From positions 1 to 50,902 of the forward strand of contig VMTI01000239.1 of NCBI GenBank assembly GCA_013791675.1: a stretch of 50,902 nt of DNA, in the 5' to 3' direction. Made by a program: the position numbers and the translations under genes. Below the pieces are notes generated by a model that ran no database searches, had not been told where the DNA came from, and saw only the letters and a program-made list of their open reading frames with translations. Origin of the DNA: a bacterium (GTDB lineage: Bacteria; CG03). This document shows, piece after piece, positions 18,470 through 27,311 of this stretch; the first letter of the stretch is position 1, and every line of letters begins with the position of its first letter.

Positions 18470-18528
18470 ATTTCTCCATTTCTCCAATTTTTCCATTTTT
18501 CTCCATTTTTCCGTTTTTCTTCGTTCTA

Positions 18529-18537
18529 TGTTATAAT
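18529..18537 (+). promoter_or_regulatory. Extended -10 promoter element for corA
   Basis: TG-T-TATAAT is a perfect extended -10 hexamer, placed 34 bases before the corA start codon. No good -35 match is found at 16-18 bases, which is tolerated with an extended -10. Assignment is by consensus only. Confidence 0.5.
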
Positions 18538-18570
18538 GAACGATGCCCGTAAGGGCTGAGGAGGGCGTAA

Positions 18571-19635
18571 ATGGCAGGATTTATCAAAAGGATATCAAAG
18601 ACAGCCGGGCATATCCCCGGCGAAATGATCTATGTGGGAGAAAAAAAGGAAGGAGCGGTGAGTGTATCCCTCATTGATTATGACGATAAGGCGCTCAGTG
18701 AGAAGGAAATCTCCGATGTTGAGGAATTGTTCCCGCTCAAAGAGACGCCTACGGTCAGCTGGATAAATATCAACGGCCTCCGCGACACGCGTCTTATTGA
18801 AAAGCTCGGCGGCCACTTCGGCATTCATTCTCTGACGCTTGAGGATATCGTCAACACCGCCCAGCGCCCGAAGTATGAGGATTTTGACTCTTATATCTTC
18901 GTGGTCCTGAAAATGCTCATGCTCGACGCTTCCGGAAAGGGCATAGTCTCCGAACAGGTGAGCTTGGTACTCGGCGCTAATTTTGTCATCTCCTTTCAGG
19001 AGAAAAAGGGAGATGTGTTCGACGCCATACGGGAACGGATACGGCAGAACAAGGGAAGGATAAGAAGGGCGGGGCCGGATTATCTCGCCTACAGCCTTCT
19101 GGACGCGGTCGTGGACAATTATTTTTCCATTCTGGAAAACACGGGCGAACAGATCGAGGAGATGGAAGAGAAACTGCTCGCCAACCCGTCGCCGCAAACC
19201 CTCCGGAAGATCCATGATCTGAAACGCGGCATAATATTCCTGAGAAAGTCCGTCTGGCCCCTGCGCGAAGTCGCCGGCAGCCTTGAACGCGGCGAGTCCA
19301 AACTCATTAAAAAGAGCACGGTGATATTTTTGCGCGACCTCTACGACCACACAATACAGGTCATAGACACCGTTGAAACTTTACGCGATATGCTTTCGGG
19401 GACACTGGATATCTATCTTTCCAGCGTGAGCAACAGGATGAATGAGATAATGAAGGTGCTGACGATATTCGCCGCCATATTCATCCCCCTGACCTTTCTG
19501 GCGGGTATCTACGGCATGAACTTTGAATTCATACCGGAACTGAAATGGCGCTGGGGTTATTTTTACGCTTTGGGCCTGATGGCCGCGGTAGGTTTCGGAC
19601 TGCTCATTTTTTTCAGGAGAAAAAAATGGCTGTGA
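18571..19635 (+). CDS. corA: CorA-family magnesium/divalent cation transporter
   Basis: A 354-residue CorA protein. A long cytoplasmic alpha/beta and coiled-coil region is followed by two C-terminal transmembrane helices. The signature pore motif is present as YGMNFE, with Gly315-Met316-Asn317 at the end of the first helix. The basic tail RRKKWL follows the second helix. CorA forms a pentameric channel for Mg2+ (some members Co2+ or Zn2+). The ATG has a clean GGAGG five bases upstream. The gene and its small downstream neighbour are bracketed by an inverted repeat. Confidence 0.95.
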   Translation: MAGFIKRISKTAGHIPGEMIYVGEKKEGAVSVSLIDYDDKALSEKEISDVEELFPLKETPTVSWININGLRDTRLIEKLGGHFGIHSLTLEDIVNTAQRPKYEDFDSYIFVVLKMLMLDASGKGIVSEQVSLVLGANFVISFQEKKGDVFDAIRERIRQNKGRIRRAGPDYLAYSLLDAVVDNYFSILENTGEQIEEMEEKLLANPSPQTLRKIHDLKRGIIFLRKSVWPLREVAGSLERGESKLIKKSTVIFLRDLYDHTIQVIDTVETLRDMLSGTLDIYLSSVSNRMNEIMKVLTIFAAIFIPLTFLAGIYGMNFEFIPELKWRWGYFYALGLMAAVGFGLLIFFRRKKWL

Positions 19636-19680
19636 ACAACACGCGGCGCTGTGCCCTGGGTGCAATAATGGAGGAAACTT

Positions 19681-19956
19681 ATGAGCGGTAAAAAACACTT
19701 TAGTTCAGAAGATGCGAAAACGATCGGAGAAAAGCTGGGCCTGAAATGGGACAAATTCGATGTTGAGCAGTTCCGCATGGGAATGGATGTTGAACTTGAA
19801 CACGGAACGACAGATCCTTCCACAAATGTAACCGGGGACGATCCCGTGGTGACTGGGAAAATAGCGCTGGCGCATCTCAATGAGTTCCCCGATTATTATA
19901 CGCGGCTTGAGAACATGGAAACGGAAGCCGAGGATTTTTGGGAAAAGCGCGACTGA
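19681..19956 (+). CDS. DUF5661 family protein
   Basis: A 91-residue cytosolic protein. Its conserved core includes the FRMGMDVELEHG and TGKIALAHLNEFPDYYTRL segments, which I recognise as the DUF5661 pattern. This family is widespread and also found in phage and metagenome genomes; its function is unknown. The start ATG follows GGAGGAAAC at a good distance. It lies 45 bases after corA and is probably co-transcribed. The inverted-repeat copy lies 8 bases after its stop. Confidence 0.8.
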   Translation: MSGKKHFSSEDAKTIGEKLGLKWDKFDVEQFRMGMDVELEHGTTDPSTNVTGDDPVVTGKIALAHLNEFPDYYTRLENMETEAEDFWEKRD

Positions 19957-19964
19957 CAAGAAAA

Positions 19965-19983
19965 GGGGACGTCCTTAATAAAA
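19965..19983 (+). repeat. 19-bp inverted repeat, right copy
   Basis: GGGGACGTCCTTAATAAAA is identical to the reverse complement of 18451-18469. It is followed by a TTATTAACCCGTTAACTT tail that resembles the tail of the 18350 copy. It marks the boundary between the GC-rich corA segment and the AT-rich riboswitch operon. Confidence 0.8.
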
Positions 19984-20151
19984 TTACGTTTATTAACCCG
20001 TTAACTTGGAGAATGCTGCAAAAATAATCAGGAAAAATATTTTTCTCCGAAAATTAACCGGATAGTTGTAAGAATGGTAGTAGTGCATAATTCAGATTAT
20101 TGTTACGGTTTTCAACAACTCATAGAAACATTTCAGCTTTTAATTTTGCAG

Positions 20152-20180
20152 TTGACAGTAAAGGTTTTTCGCATTATATT
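20152..20180 (+). promoter_or_regulatory. Sigma70-type promoter of the riboswitch operon
   Basis: TTGACA at 20152-20157 and TATATT at 20175-20180 are separated by exactly 17 bases. The predicted transcription start, about 20187, falls right at the 5' strand of the aptamer's closing helix (from 20189), so the riboswitch would be the very first structure in the transcript. Confidence 0.75.
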
Positions 20181-20188
20181 CATACTGT

Positions 20189-20315
20189 AGGGTAAATTGG
20201 GTTTTATCCGATAAAGGCAAACCCGCTGAAAGGCGGGGACGCAAAGCCACGGGGCTACCCCCTGCAGTATATCTGCAGGGCAAGCCAGCCAGGATGCCGA
20301 AGATAAACTTACCTT
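20189..20315 (+). promoter_or_regulatory. Cyclic di-GMP-I (GEMM) riboswitch aptamer
   Basis: The aptamer core matches the GEMM-I consensus. GGCAAACC is followed by a stem capped with a GAAA tetraloop (CCCGCT 20222-20227, GGCGGG 20232-20237), then GGACGCAAAGCC. The second helix has an 8-bp terminal stem (CCCTGCAG 20260-20267, CTGCAGGG 20273-20280) and a GGCT/AGCC pairing (20253-20256 with 20283-20286). It ends in GCCAGCCAGGATGCCG. The closing helix extends as AGGGTAA (20189-20195) with TTACCTT (20309-20315) and TTTATC with GATAAA. The residue before GCAAAC is G, as in c-di-GMP-selective members; the cGAMP-selective variants usually have A there. It controls the secreted/Kelch/PorV operon that begins at 20416. 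Confidence 0.93.
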
Positions 20316-20340
20316 AAGTCAAACCTGACTGACCCGCTAG

Positions 20341-20398
20341 CCGGGCTACCGAAGATAGTAGAATTAAATTCTATGTATTTTTGGTAGCCCGGTTTTTT
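20341..20398 (+). terminator. Intrinsic terminator of the riboswitch expression platform
   Basis: CCGGGCTACC (20341-20350) pairs perfectly with GGTAGCCCGG (20383-20392), followed at once by six T residues. A smaller hairpin (TAGAAT/ATTCTA, 20359-20373) is nested inside. The 3' arm GGTAGCCC is also complementary over 8 bases to GGGCTACC inside the aptamer (20252-20259), which offers an alternative, mutually exclusive pairing. It sits 18 bases before the first start codon. Confidence 0.85.
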
Positions 20399-20415
20399 AT
20401 TTGGAGGTAAAAGTT

Positions 20416-21471
20416 ATGGAAAATAAAAACAATTCTCTTTTAACACATCCTGTGTTAAAGTTGGCAGCGTTGTGCTTTCTATTAGCAACCTTCTTTGTTC
20501 CTGAGTTTCATGCAAGAGATATAAATCTAAAAGAATATGTTCTAGTAGCTAATGATGTTATAGAAATATCAGGTGCTTCTATCATATCCGGATGTGTTCA
20601 TTCGAATAATGCTGTTAAGGTCTTAGATAACCCGGAAATTAATGAGCGGGTATCTGCAGTTGGTAACATAGATATAATAGATCCTTCAAAGATAACAGTC
20701 TCACCAGAACACACATCTCATCTAAACGTCATTCCGAAAGTCAACATTTCCAAGTACAAGCAAATTAATAAATCCCTAATCCTTGAATATACGAAATTAA
20801 ACGGATGTTTTTTTGTCAATGGCGACGTAATAATAAAAGGGAAATTTAGCGGCAAAGTAAGTATAGTAGCGACAGGTAACATTGAGATAAATGGTGATAT
20901 GGATATAGAAACAATTAGTAATAACCCTGTATTATATACAGCGAAAGGAGAAATATCTATTAGTGGTAGTGGTGAAATAACAGGATTAATATATGCTAAC
21001 AAGATTAGTGTTTCAGGTACAGTAAAGTTAATACCGGTAAAAGCTCCTAGAAATATAAAAAGGGAAATGAAAGTTTTACTTCAATATATGGGCATTGGAG
21101 TTGCGGATGAAACACAAGCAGGGTCGGAAAGTTATGATGCTGAACAATTTAGCCGTCCAATAATGGCCCGGGGCACATCGAAAAATACCCATAAACGACC
21201 GACTATAGGCACAAATGTCAAGTATCGGCGTAATAAATCAGATACTAAAACTAAAGTGACAATTCTTACACAGGAACATGTGACTATTAGGCATTATATG
21301 ATTCCTCCAAGCAAGGAAAGGTTCAAAAAATTCAATGAAGTTGAGTTATGGGATGGGAAGGATTCTTCAGGGAGAGAAGTGCCTGACGGAACGTATTATA
21401 TTCTGTTGGATATTCAGCATCCTAAGGGACGAAAGGAAACAAAGACATTTCTTATAGAGAAGGGCAAATGA
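20416..21471 (+). CDS. Secreted beta-structure protein with FlgD-like tail, first gene of c-di-GMP operon
   Basis: The start is ATG 20416, with GGAGG eight bases upstream; an earlier in-frame TTG at 20401 would overlap that ribosome binding site. The 351-residue product has a signal peptide ending near residue 31. The middle part (about 35-215) has short regularly spaced beta strands rich in NGDVIIKG, GNIEINGDM and GEISISGSG patterns. These resemble polymer-forming (bactofilin-like) or beta-solenoid sequences found in pilus-associated exported proteins. A low-complexity linker is followed by a FlgD-like Ig end (LWDGKDSSGREVPDGTYY). It is the first gene behind the riboswitch and overlaps the giant Kelch gene (ATGA). 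Function unknown; surface assembly is inferred. Confidence 0.78.
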   Translation: MENKNNSLLTHPVLKLAALCFLLATFFVPEFHARDINLKEYVLVANDVIEISGASIISGCVHSNNAVKVLDNPEINERVSAVGNIDIIDPSKITVSPEHTSHLNVIPKVNISKYKQINKSLILEYTKLNGCFFVNGDVIIKGKFSGKVSIVATGNIEINGDMDIETISNNPVLYTAKGEISISGSGEITGLIYANKISVSGTVKLIPVKAPRNIKREMKVLLQYMGIGVADETQAGSESYDAEQFSRPIMARGTSKNTHKRPTIGTNVKYRRNKSDTKTKVTILTQEHVTIRHYMIPPSKERFKKFNEVELWDGKDSSGREVPDGTYYILLDIQHPKGRKETKTFLIEKGK

Positions 21472-24400
21472 AATATTTAGTTTTTATAGCTATGTTTTGT
21501 ATTGTGGGTTATGCTGATGCTGTTAGCGTTAGTCATATTCCCCTATCTAACAGTCATTCTGACAATCAAATAGTAGAAATAAGTGCTGTGGTGACCGATG
21601 ACATCGGAGTAGCATCAGTTTGGCTGTATTATCGTGAAGCGGGAAAGATAGAATATGAAGTAACTTCAATGTTGTGCATTGCAGAAGATATTTATCAGGG
21701 TTGTATACCACAATCGTTTGTGTTAAATCTGAGAACTAAAAGAGTCGAATACTACATAGATGCAATTGGTAATAGTATAGGATATATATCTATAGGTCAG
21801 CCAGGAACGAAGGATAACCCTAATATTTTTCCTGTTTCGGATGTTACACTGCCCCAACCGCCCTGTTATGCAGAGAGTGGGGGTACATTTGACGGCAAGG
21901 TACAACTAAAATGGTATCACTCAACTTCAGCTGATGTAGCAAAATATAATATATATGGTGATAATGGTTCAGGAATTATTGATTATAGCAGGTGTATAGC
22001 CACAATTTTCTATCCTGATAAAACTTGGATATGTAATATAAACACACAAAATGATATGACTTACAAGTTTGTTGTCCGAGCAGTTGATAGTGCTGGGAAT
22101 GAAGAAAGTAATAATAAAATCTTAAATACGAATCTTATAATGGAGCCGTGGGAAGATAGTACCTCATTGCCTTTTTCACGACATGGTTATTTATCAGTTA
22201 TCAAAAAAAACAGGATATTCATAATAGGTGGTGGTCATACAGAAAACGAAAACCTTCGGCCGTGCGAACCAATAAGTCCTACCGTTACTGTATACTCAGC
22301 TCAGGTAAATAACAGTGGGACAGTAGGTGAGTGGAGAGAAGAAATAAATAGTTTGCCTGAAAAACGATGTTATTATGCAGGGGTGTCTTATAAGGATTAT
22401 GTATATGTTATTGGCGGACTATCATATGGTTATACCAACTATGCACAAAGAACAGTCTTTTTTGCCAGGATAAACGATGATGGGACAATGGGTAACTGGG
22501 AAACCACGACTCCCTTACCTTTAGAACTTGGAAGTAATTCTGCAGCTATAGTAGGTGACCACATTTATGTGGTTGGGGGATATTCAAAATATAGTAAAGA
22601 GAAAGTTGTATTGTATACAAAAGTTAACGCTGACGGTACTTTAGGGAACTGGAAGAATACAACTCAATTGCCCAGCTGCAGATTTTTTCACAGTACTGTA
22701 AGCAAGGATAAAAAGATATATGTTTTAGGTGGATTTGACGCTAATAATGGTGTTTGTGATACAGTCTTAATGTCCACAGTCAATGATGATGGCACACTCA
22801 ATTCATGGGAATGTACTACACCCCTTCCAGTTCCCCGCGCATCAGGATCTGCTGCAATTGTGGGCAATAAAATATATTGGACTGGTGGGCTTAATCCATT
22901 TATTTCTTATAGTAACTATATTAATTCCGGGGAGACAAGGGATACTGTCTGGTACACTTCAGTCAATGAGAATGGTCATTTGGGTTCATGGAATGGCACT
23001 GCATGTATGCCGTCAGACCGTATGTCTATCCAAATTTCGAATTACAACAGTAATTTATATATTGTAGGTGGACAAAAACAGCATGCAGATCTGTTGGAAA
23101 CGGATCCAGACATATTATATATATCAAAACACACGAATGTGTGGCATGCTGATATTTCCCGCATGTTCTCTCCAGTATTAGATCAAGCTCCTCCTACAAT
23201 CTCAATATCAGTAACTCCGAAGGAAGTTAAAGAAGTCGGCGAAATCACAGTAACAGTGACCGGAATGGATGATAAGGACTTATCGGCAATCTGGTGGTGG
23301 GGAGTGAACGCCGGAGATACTGAACTCGATAAGGCTCACTGGTACAACTGCAGTGGAACTTCAGCAACCAATATGTGGACAATAGATACAAGTAGTCTTG
23401 CCCCGGGAACTTACAAATTAGGTGCGAATGCTAGAGATAAAGCATATCCGGTACTTGGGGAACCGCATCAGGCATCTGAGGGTGATGGGATTGCATATAC
23501 TACATTTGAAATAAAAGATACAACACCTCCGCAAGTATCAATTACTAGTCCTGAAAACGGGGCTGTTTTACAGGACAAGGTTAACATAGACTCTATTGCA
23601 ACGGATAATTGTGGAATAGAGAAAGTTGAATTATATCTTGATTCTTCAACTTCGCCGGTTAACATAAGTACAACATCGTCTTGTGAATGGGAATGGGACA
23701 CAAAGGCATCAGAGAATGGAGAATATACCATCAAAGCTGTTGCCTATGATAAAGCTGGTAGCAGTGCTGTTTGTTTTATTAAAGTTACTGTTGAAAACGA
23801 TGTAACCTGTCCTGTTATATCTGAAGTTGCTTCCAATGATGTTACGGGAACTTCATCAAAGATTATCTGGAAGACGGATGAACCAGCGACAAGTGAAGTT
23901 GAATACGGCACTAGTACATTATATGGATATACAAGTACAAAGAGTACATTCCTAGTTACCGGACATGAAGACGGTATAGATGGTCTTACTCCGGATACAA
24001 TTTACTACTTCAGGGTGAGATCAGGAGATAAATATGGTAACTCGACAATAAGCGATAGCTACAGTTTTAGAACGCTGGATACAATTGCACCGGAAGCAGT
24101 TACTTCATTAAAAGTATCAGCAACAGGAACCGGGGATTCAATCCTGCTCTTGTGGACTACTTTATCAAGTGATGATGTCGTAGGATATAATGTTTACAGA
24201 GATGAAGGCCTAATAGATTCCACAACTGCACTTAACTATATAGATAATAAGGTAAAGGAAGGAGAAAAATATACTTACAGTCTTTCATGTAATGATGAAG
24301 CAGGAAACGAATCAGAGAAGATATCAGTAGAAATAACCCCGAATATTGCTCCTGAAAAAGTCAGTGGATTAAAAGTAGAAGTATTTCTGGAAGGCAGCGA

Positions 24401-27311
24401 GCTTAATTTATCATGGACTGCAAATACAGAATCAGATTTAGCAGGATACAGAATATACCGTAAGACCGCTGGAACAGCGTATGGTTTTATAAATATATCG
24501 AGTTCAACATATTTTACAGATATGGGGTTAGTAGATGGAACTACCTGCTATTATCACGTATCAGCAATAGACAAGCTTTCTAATGAAGGAAAAATGTCGA
24601 ATATTATTTCTGGAGTGCCCTTTGACACAATTTTTCCTGAACCTGTAAGCGATTTTAAAGCGACATCGATAGCGGAAGGAAAAATAAAATTATCATGGAA
24701 GATTTCTCCTTCAAAAGATATAGGAAAATATCTTATTTTTTGTGATAACGCAACAGGTGCAATAGATTATGATAAGCCTTTTGCTACGATATGTCATTCT
24801 GAGAATACGTGGTTTTCAAAATGTTTGACCAATAATAAAACTTATAAATTTGCCTTAAGGGCACAAGATAAATCCGGCAATATTGAAAAAAACACGCATT
24901 TAATTGCAGAAGTTTTAACTGATGCAACACCACCTATTTCCGGGTTACAGATCTTTATAAAAGATACTGGATGGTCCAACTACTTTGGGTATGGTTTTGA
25001 ATCAGTGCTAGGTACAGCAAAAGATTCTATATCGAGTATAAATAAAGTTGAAATTTGTATTAAGGATACAACAAATAACACATATTCTCTTGGTTGGGGG
25101 GGGTGGAGTGGTTCAGAATTCTGGTTGACAGTTACGGGTAAAGAGAAGTGGGCATATGATGCATATGGTTTAAATTGGAAACCCGGACATACATATATGG
25201 TTCAATCAAGGGCGATTGATAATGCGGGGAATATTGAGAAACCTACATCTTTGGGCAGTAAGTTGAATTGGAAAGTCCAAGCTTCCATGCCGACATATCG
25301 TTGGGGTTTTGGAATTGGTGTTGTTGATGGAAAGATATATTCAATAGGTGGCTATGGAGGCTGGGGTGGTGAAGCTTTAAATGTAGTTGAAGAATATAAT
25401 ATTAAAACGAATACTTGGGTTAAAAAAGCTCCTATGCCGACAAAAAGAGGAGCGCTTACTGTTAGTGTAGTTAATGGTAAGATTTATGCCATAGGAGGGA
25501 AAAAAGACATCAATTATAATGTCTGTAATGTTGTAGAAGAATATGACCCCATAAAAAATAAGTGGATTACAAAAACACCGATACCTGCAATGTGCGAAAG
25601 TATGACCAGTGCGGTAGTAAATGGCAAAATATATGTAATCGGAGGTAGTCTTATAGAAGGGCATTACTATAATGATCAAACAGGAATAACTATGGTTGAG
25701 GAATATAATCCTGTGACTGACAGATGGTTGCAAAAGTCGCCTATGCCGTCTGGCAGAGAGTGGGCAGGTAGTGCTGTTGTAAATGGGAAAATATATATTA
25801 TTGGGGGTTACGATAGAGGGAAAATTCCTCCAGAACTAAATATATATGATCCAGTTTCAGATGCTTGGAGTATTGGCTCAGATATGCCAAACCCTCGGTG
25901 GGCATTGGCTTGTGTTTCAGTAAATGGGAAAATTTATGCGATTGGTGGGCGTGGACATAAAAGCCATGCACACAGTACGGTAGATGAATATGATCCAATT
26001 AAAGATATTTGGATTTCAAAAAGTACGCTTTCTAAAAGAAGAAGTTATCTATGCGCAGCAGTTGTCAACGACAAAATCTATGCTATTGGTGGAATGCTTG
26101 CAAATATTACTGAAGTGGCAGATATAGAATTAGCTCAATTAGCACATGAGGATGAAGTTGATGTTAGTGAACAATTAGACAGAGCCGGTGCGTGGATTAA
26201 AGTTCCTAAAAATAAAAAAAGAATCCGGGGAAATGCTGTGACGGTAATGGCTGAAGCAACGGAGAATACAAAGGGGGTTCTTTTTCAATATAAGGCGCCG
26301 GATAGTGATGAATGGATAAATATTACCGGCATTGATGAGAAATTTCCCTATGCTGTTTATTGGAATGTCAGCGCTATTGAAAATGGAGAGTATTTCCTTA
26401 GAGCAGTTGCCTATAATTCGGATGGTTTAGCCGATATATCGGCGGAAGCAATTACTGTTTTTATTGATGATGGTAATTCAGATATTGTGGAAGACGGGAA
26501 TCCTGATGTGGATCCCAATAATGAACATCGAAAACGTGAAAAAATAGAAACGACTCAAGATAATAATGCTGTTATAAGGGAAGTTATGGTAGCGGATGGA
26601 ACCAGCGCCGCTATTGCCAGTAATCTATTGGAAGAAACAACAATACTGGAAATCACGCTTTTAAAACAGGAAACAATAGCCAGTATCTTACCTCCGCCAA
26701 ATTCCAATTTAAAGGCGACAGGAGTTTTTCGGGAATATAAACTGGAGAATGGGCAGAGGCATTTCTCAGAGGAAATTAACCTGAATCTTCCCTATTCTGA
26801 TGAGAATGAAGATGGAATTGTAGATGGGACGGACATTCGAGCTGAGGAATTGAAGGTGTTTTATTTTAATGAAACTATTAGAAAATGGGAGGAAGTCAGG
26901 GAAACAGAAGTTATCTCTCAACGAACTCGCTTGAGAGCGATATCTCAAAATGGTTATTTATACACGGGGAACAGTGTTTCGGCACAAGTCAACCATTTTT
27001 CTATTTTTGCGCTGATGGCATATAGGCCGGCCACAACTTTATCTAACGTTGATATTTATCCGAATCCTCTTAAACCCGATAGAGGTAACGATATTACTTT
27101 CGATAATTTGCCCGACCATTCAACGATAAGAATTTATGCGATTTCAGGTCGTCTGATCAAGGAACTTAAAGTAACAGCCGCCGATGGCGGACAGAAAGTA
27201 TGGGATACTAAAAATAATTCAGGGGATAAAGTTTCTTCAGGAGTGTATATATATCTGATAACGAATGACGTCGCAGGTAAGACCAGTGGCAAACTGGCAA
27301 TTATAAGATGA
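21468..27311 (+). CDS. Giant secreted Kelch/Ig/FN3 protein with FlgD-like C-terminal tail
   Basis: A 1947-residue exported protein. A signal peptide ends near YADA (residue ~18). An Ig-like region comes first, then a Kelch-type beta-propeller at about 224-564 (YVYVIGGLS, HIYVVGGYS, KIYVLGGFD). Ig-like modules lie around 575-770 and fibronectin-III modules around 775-1180. A second, more regular Kelch propeller spans about 1270-1545, with repeated NGKIYxIGG strands. After a linker, the last ~95 residues form a FlgD-like Ig tail (VDIYPNPLKPDRGNDITF, SSGVYIYLI). The tail resembles type IX-style sorting domains, and the PorV-like gene follows immediately. An adhesin or matrix-binding role under c-di-GMP control is inferred. 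Codon use is AT-rich, unlike the corA side. Confidence 0.85.
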   Translation: MKYLVFIAMFCIVGYADAVSVSHIPLSNSHSDNQIVEISAVVTDDIGVASVWLYYREAGKIEYEVTSMLCIAEDIYQGCIPQSFVLNLRTKRVEYYIDAIGNSIGYISIGQPGTKDNPNIFPVSDVTLPQPPCYAESGGTFDGKVQLKWYHSTSADVAKYNIYGDNGSGIIDYSRCIATIFYPDKTWICNINTQNDMTYKFVVRAVDSAGNEESNNKILNTNLIMEPWEDSTSLPFSRHGYLSVIKKNRIFIIGGGHTENENLRPCEPISPTVTVYSAQVNNSGTVGEWREEINSLPEKRCYYAGVSYKDYVYVIGGLSYGYTNYAQRTVFFARINDDGTMGNWETTTPLPLELGSNSAAIVGDHIYVVGGYSKYSKEKVVLYTKVNADGTLGNWKNTTQLPSCRFFHSTVSKDKKIYVLGGFDANNGVCDTVLMSTVNDDGTLNSWECTTPLPVPRASGSAAIVGNKIYWTGGLNPFISYSNYINSGETRDTVWYTSVNENGHLGSWNGTACMPSDRMSIQISNYNSNLYIVGGQKQHADLLETDPDILYISKHTNVWHADISRMFSPVLDQAPPTISISVTPKEVKEVGEITVTVTGMDDKDLSAIWWWGVNAGDTELDKAHWYNCSGTSATNMWTIDTSSLAPGTYKLGANARDKAYPVLGEPHQASEGDGIAYTTFEIKDTTPPQVSITSPENGAVLQDKVNIDSIATDNCGIEKVELYLDSSTSPVNISTTSSCEWEWDTKASENGEYTIKAVAYDKAGSSAVCFIKVTVENDVTCPVISEVASNDVTGTSSKIIWKTDEPATSEVEYGTSTLYGYTSTKSTFLVTGHEDGIDGLTPDTIYYFRVRSGDKYGNSTISDSYSFRTLDTIAPEAVTSLKVSATGTGDSILLLWTTLSSDDVVGYNVYRDEGLIDSTTALNYIDNKVKEGEKYTYSLSCNDEAGNESEKISVEITPNIAPEKVSGLKVEVFLEGSELNLSWTANTESDLAGYRIYRKTAGTAYGFINISSSTYFTDMGLVDGTTCYYHVSAIDKLSNEGKMSNIISGVPFDTIFPEPVSDFKATSIAEGKIKLSWKISPSKDIGKYLIFCDNATGAIDYDKPFATICHSENTWFSKCLTNNKTYKFALRAQDKSGNIEKNTHLIAEVLTDATPPISGLQIFIKDTGWSNYFGYGFESVLGTAKDSISSINKVEICIKDTTNNTYSLGWGGWSGSEFWLTVTGKEKWAYDAYGLNWKPGHTYMVQSRAIDNAGNIEKPTSLGSKLNWKVQASMPTYRWGFGIGVVDGKIYSIGGYGGWGGEALNVVEEYNIKTNTWVKKAPMPTKRGALTVSVVNGKIYAIGGKKDINYNVCNVVEEYDPIKNKWITKTPIPAMCESMTSAVVNGKIYVIGGSLIEGHYYNDQTGITMVEEYNPVTDRWLQKSPMPSGREWAGSAVVNGKIYIIGGYDRGKIPPELNIYDPVSDAWSIGSDMPNPRWALACVSVNGKIYAIGGRGHKSHAHSTVDEYDPIKDIWISKSTLSKRRSYLCAAVVNDKIYAIGGMLANITEVADIELAQLAHEDEVDVSEQLDRAGAWIKVPKNKKRIRGNAVTVMAEATENTKGVLFQYKAPDSDEWINITGIDEKFPYAVYWNVSAIENGEYFLRAVAYNSDGLADISAEAITVFIDDGNSDIVEDGNPDVDPNNEHRKREKIETTQDNNAVIREVMVADGTSAAIASNLLEETTILEITLLKQETIASILPPPNSNLKATGVFREYKLENGQRHFSEEINLNLPYSDENEDGIVDGTDIRAEELKVFYFNETIRKWEEVRETEVISQRTRLRAISQNGYLYTGNSVSAQVNHFSIFALMAYRPATTLSNVDIYPNPLKPDRGNDITFDNLPDHSTIRIYAISGRLIKELKVTAADGGQKVWDTKNNSGDKVSSGVYIYLITNDVAGKTSGKLAIIR

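Larger units (their letters stand above)
18256..18570. other. Divergent intergenic region with GGGGACG-type repeats
   Basis: This 315-base gap lies between the minus-strand pump operon and corA. It holds three copies of a GGGGACG-centred repeat: 18350-18377 (GGGGACGTTCATTAAC), 18404-18414 (GGGGACGGTTC) and, inverted, 18451-18469. A pyrimidine-rich series of TTTCTCCAT-like units follows at about 18468-18510. The right end carries the extended -10 of corA. No open frame of interest is present. Confidence 0.6.

Noticed and set aside
18595..19350. Long open frame on the minus strand opposite corA
   Set aside because: It is the mirror of the corA codons in a GC-rich stretch; the product has no recognisable domain and no ribosome binding site.
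20189..20315. cGAMP-specific variant of the GEMM riboswitch
   Set aside because: The residue before GCAAAC is G rather than A, which fits the c-di-GMP-selective class; binding of other dinucleotides cannot be excluded without an experiment.
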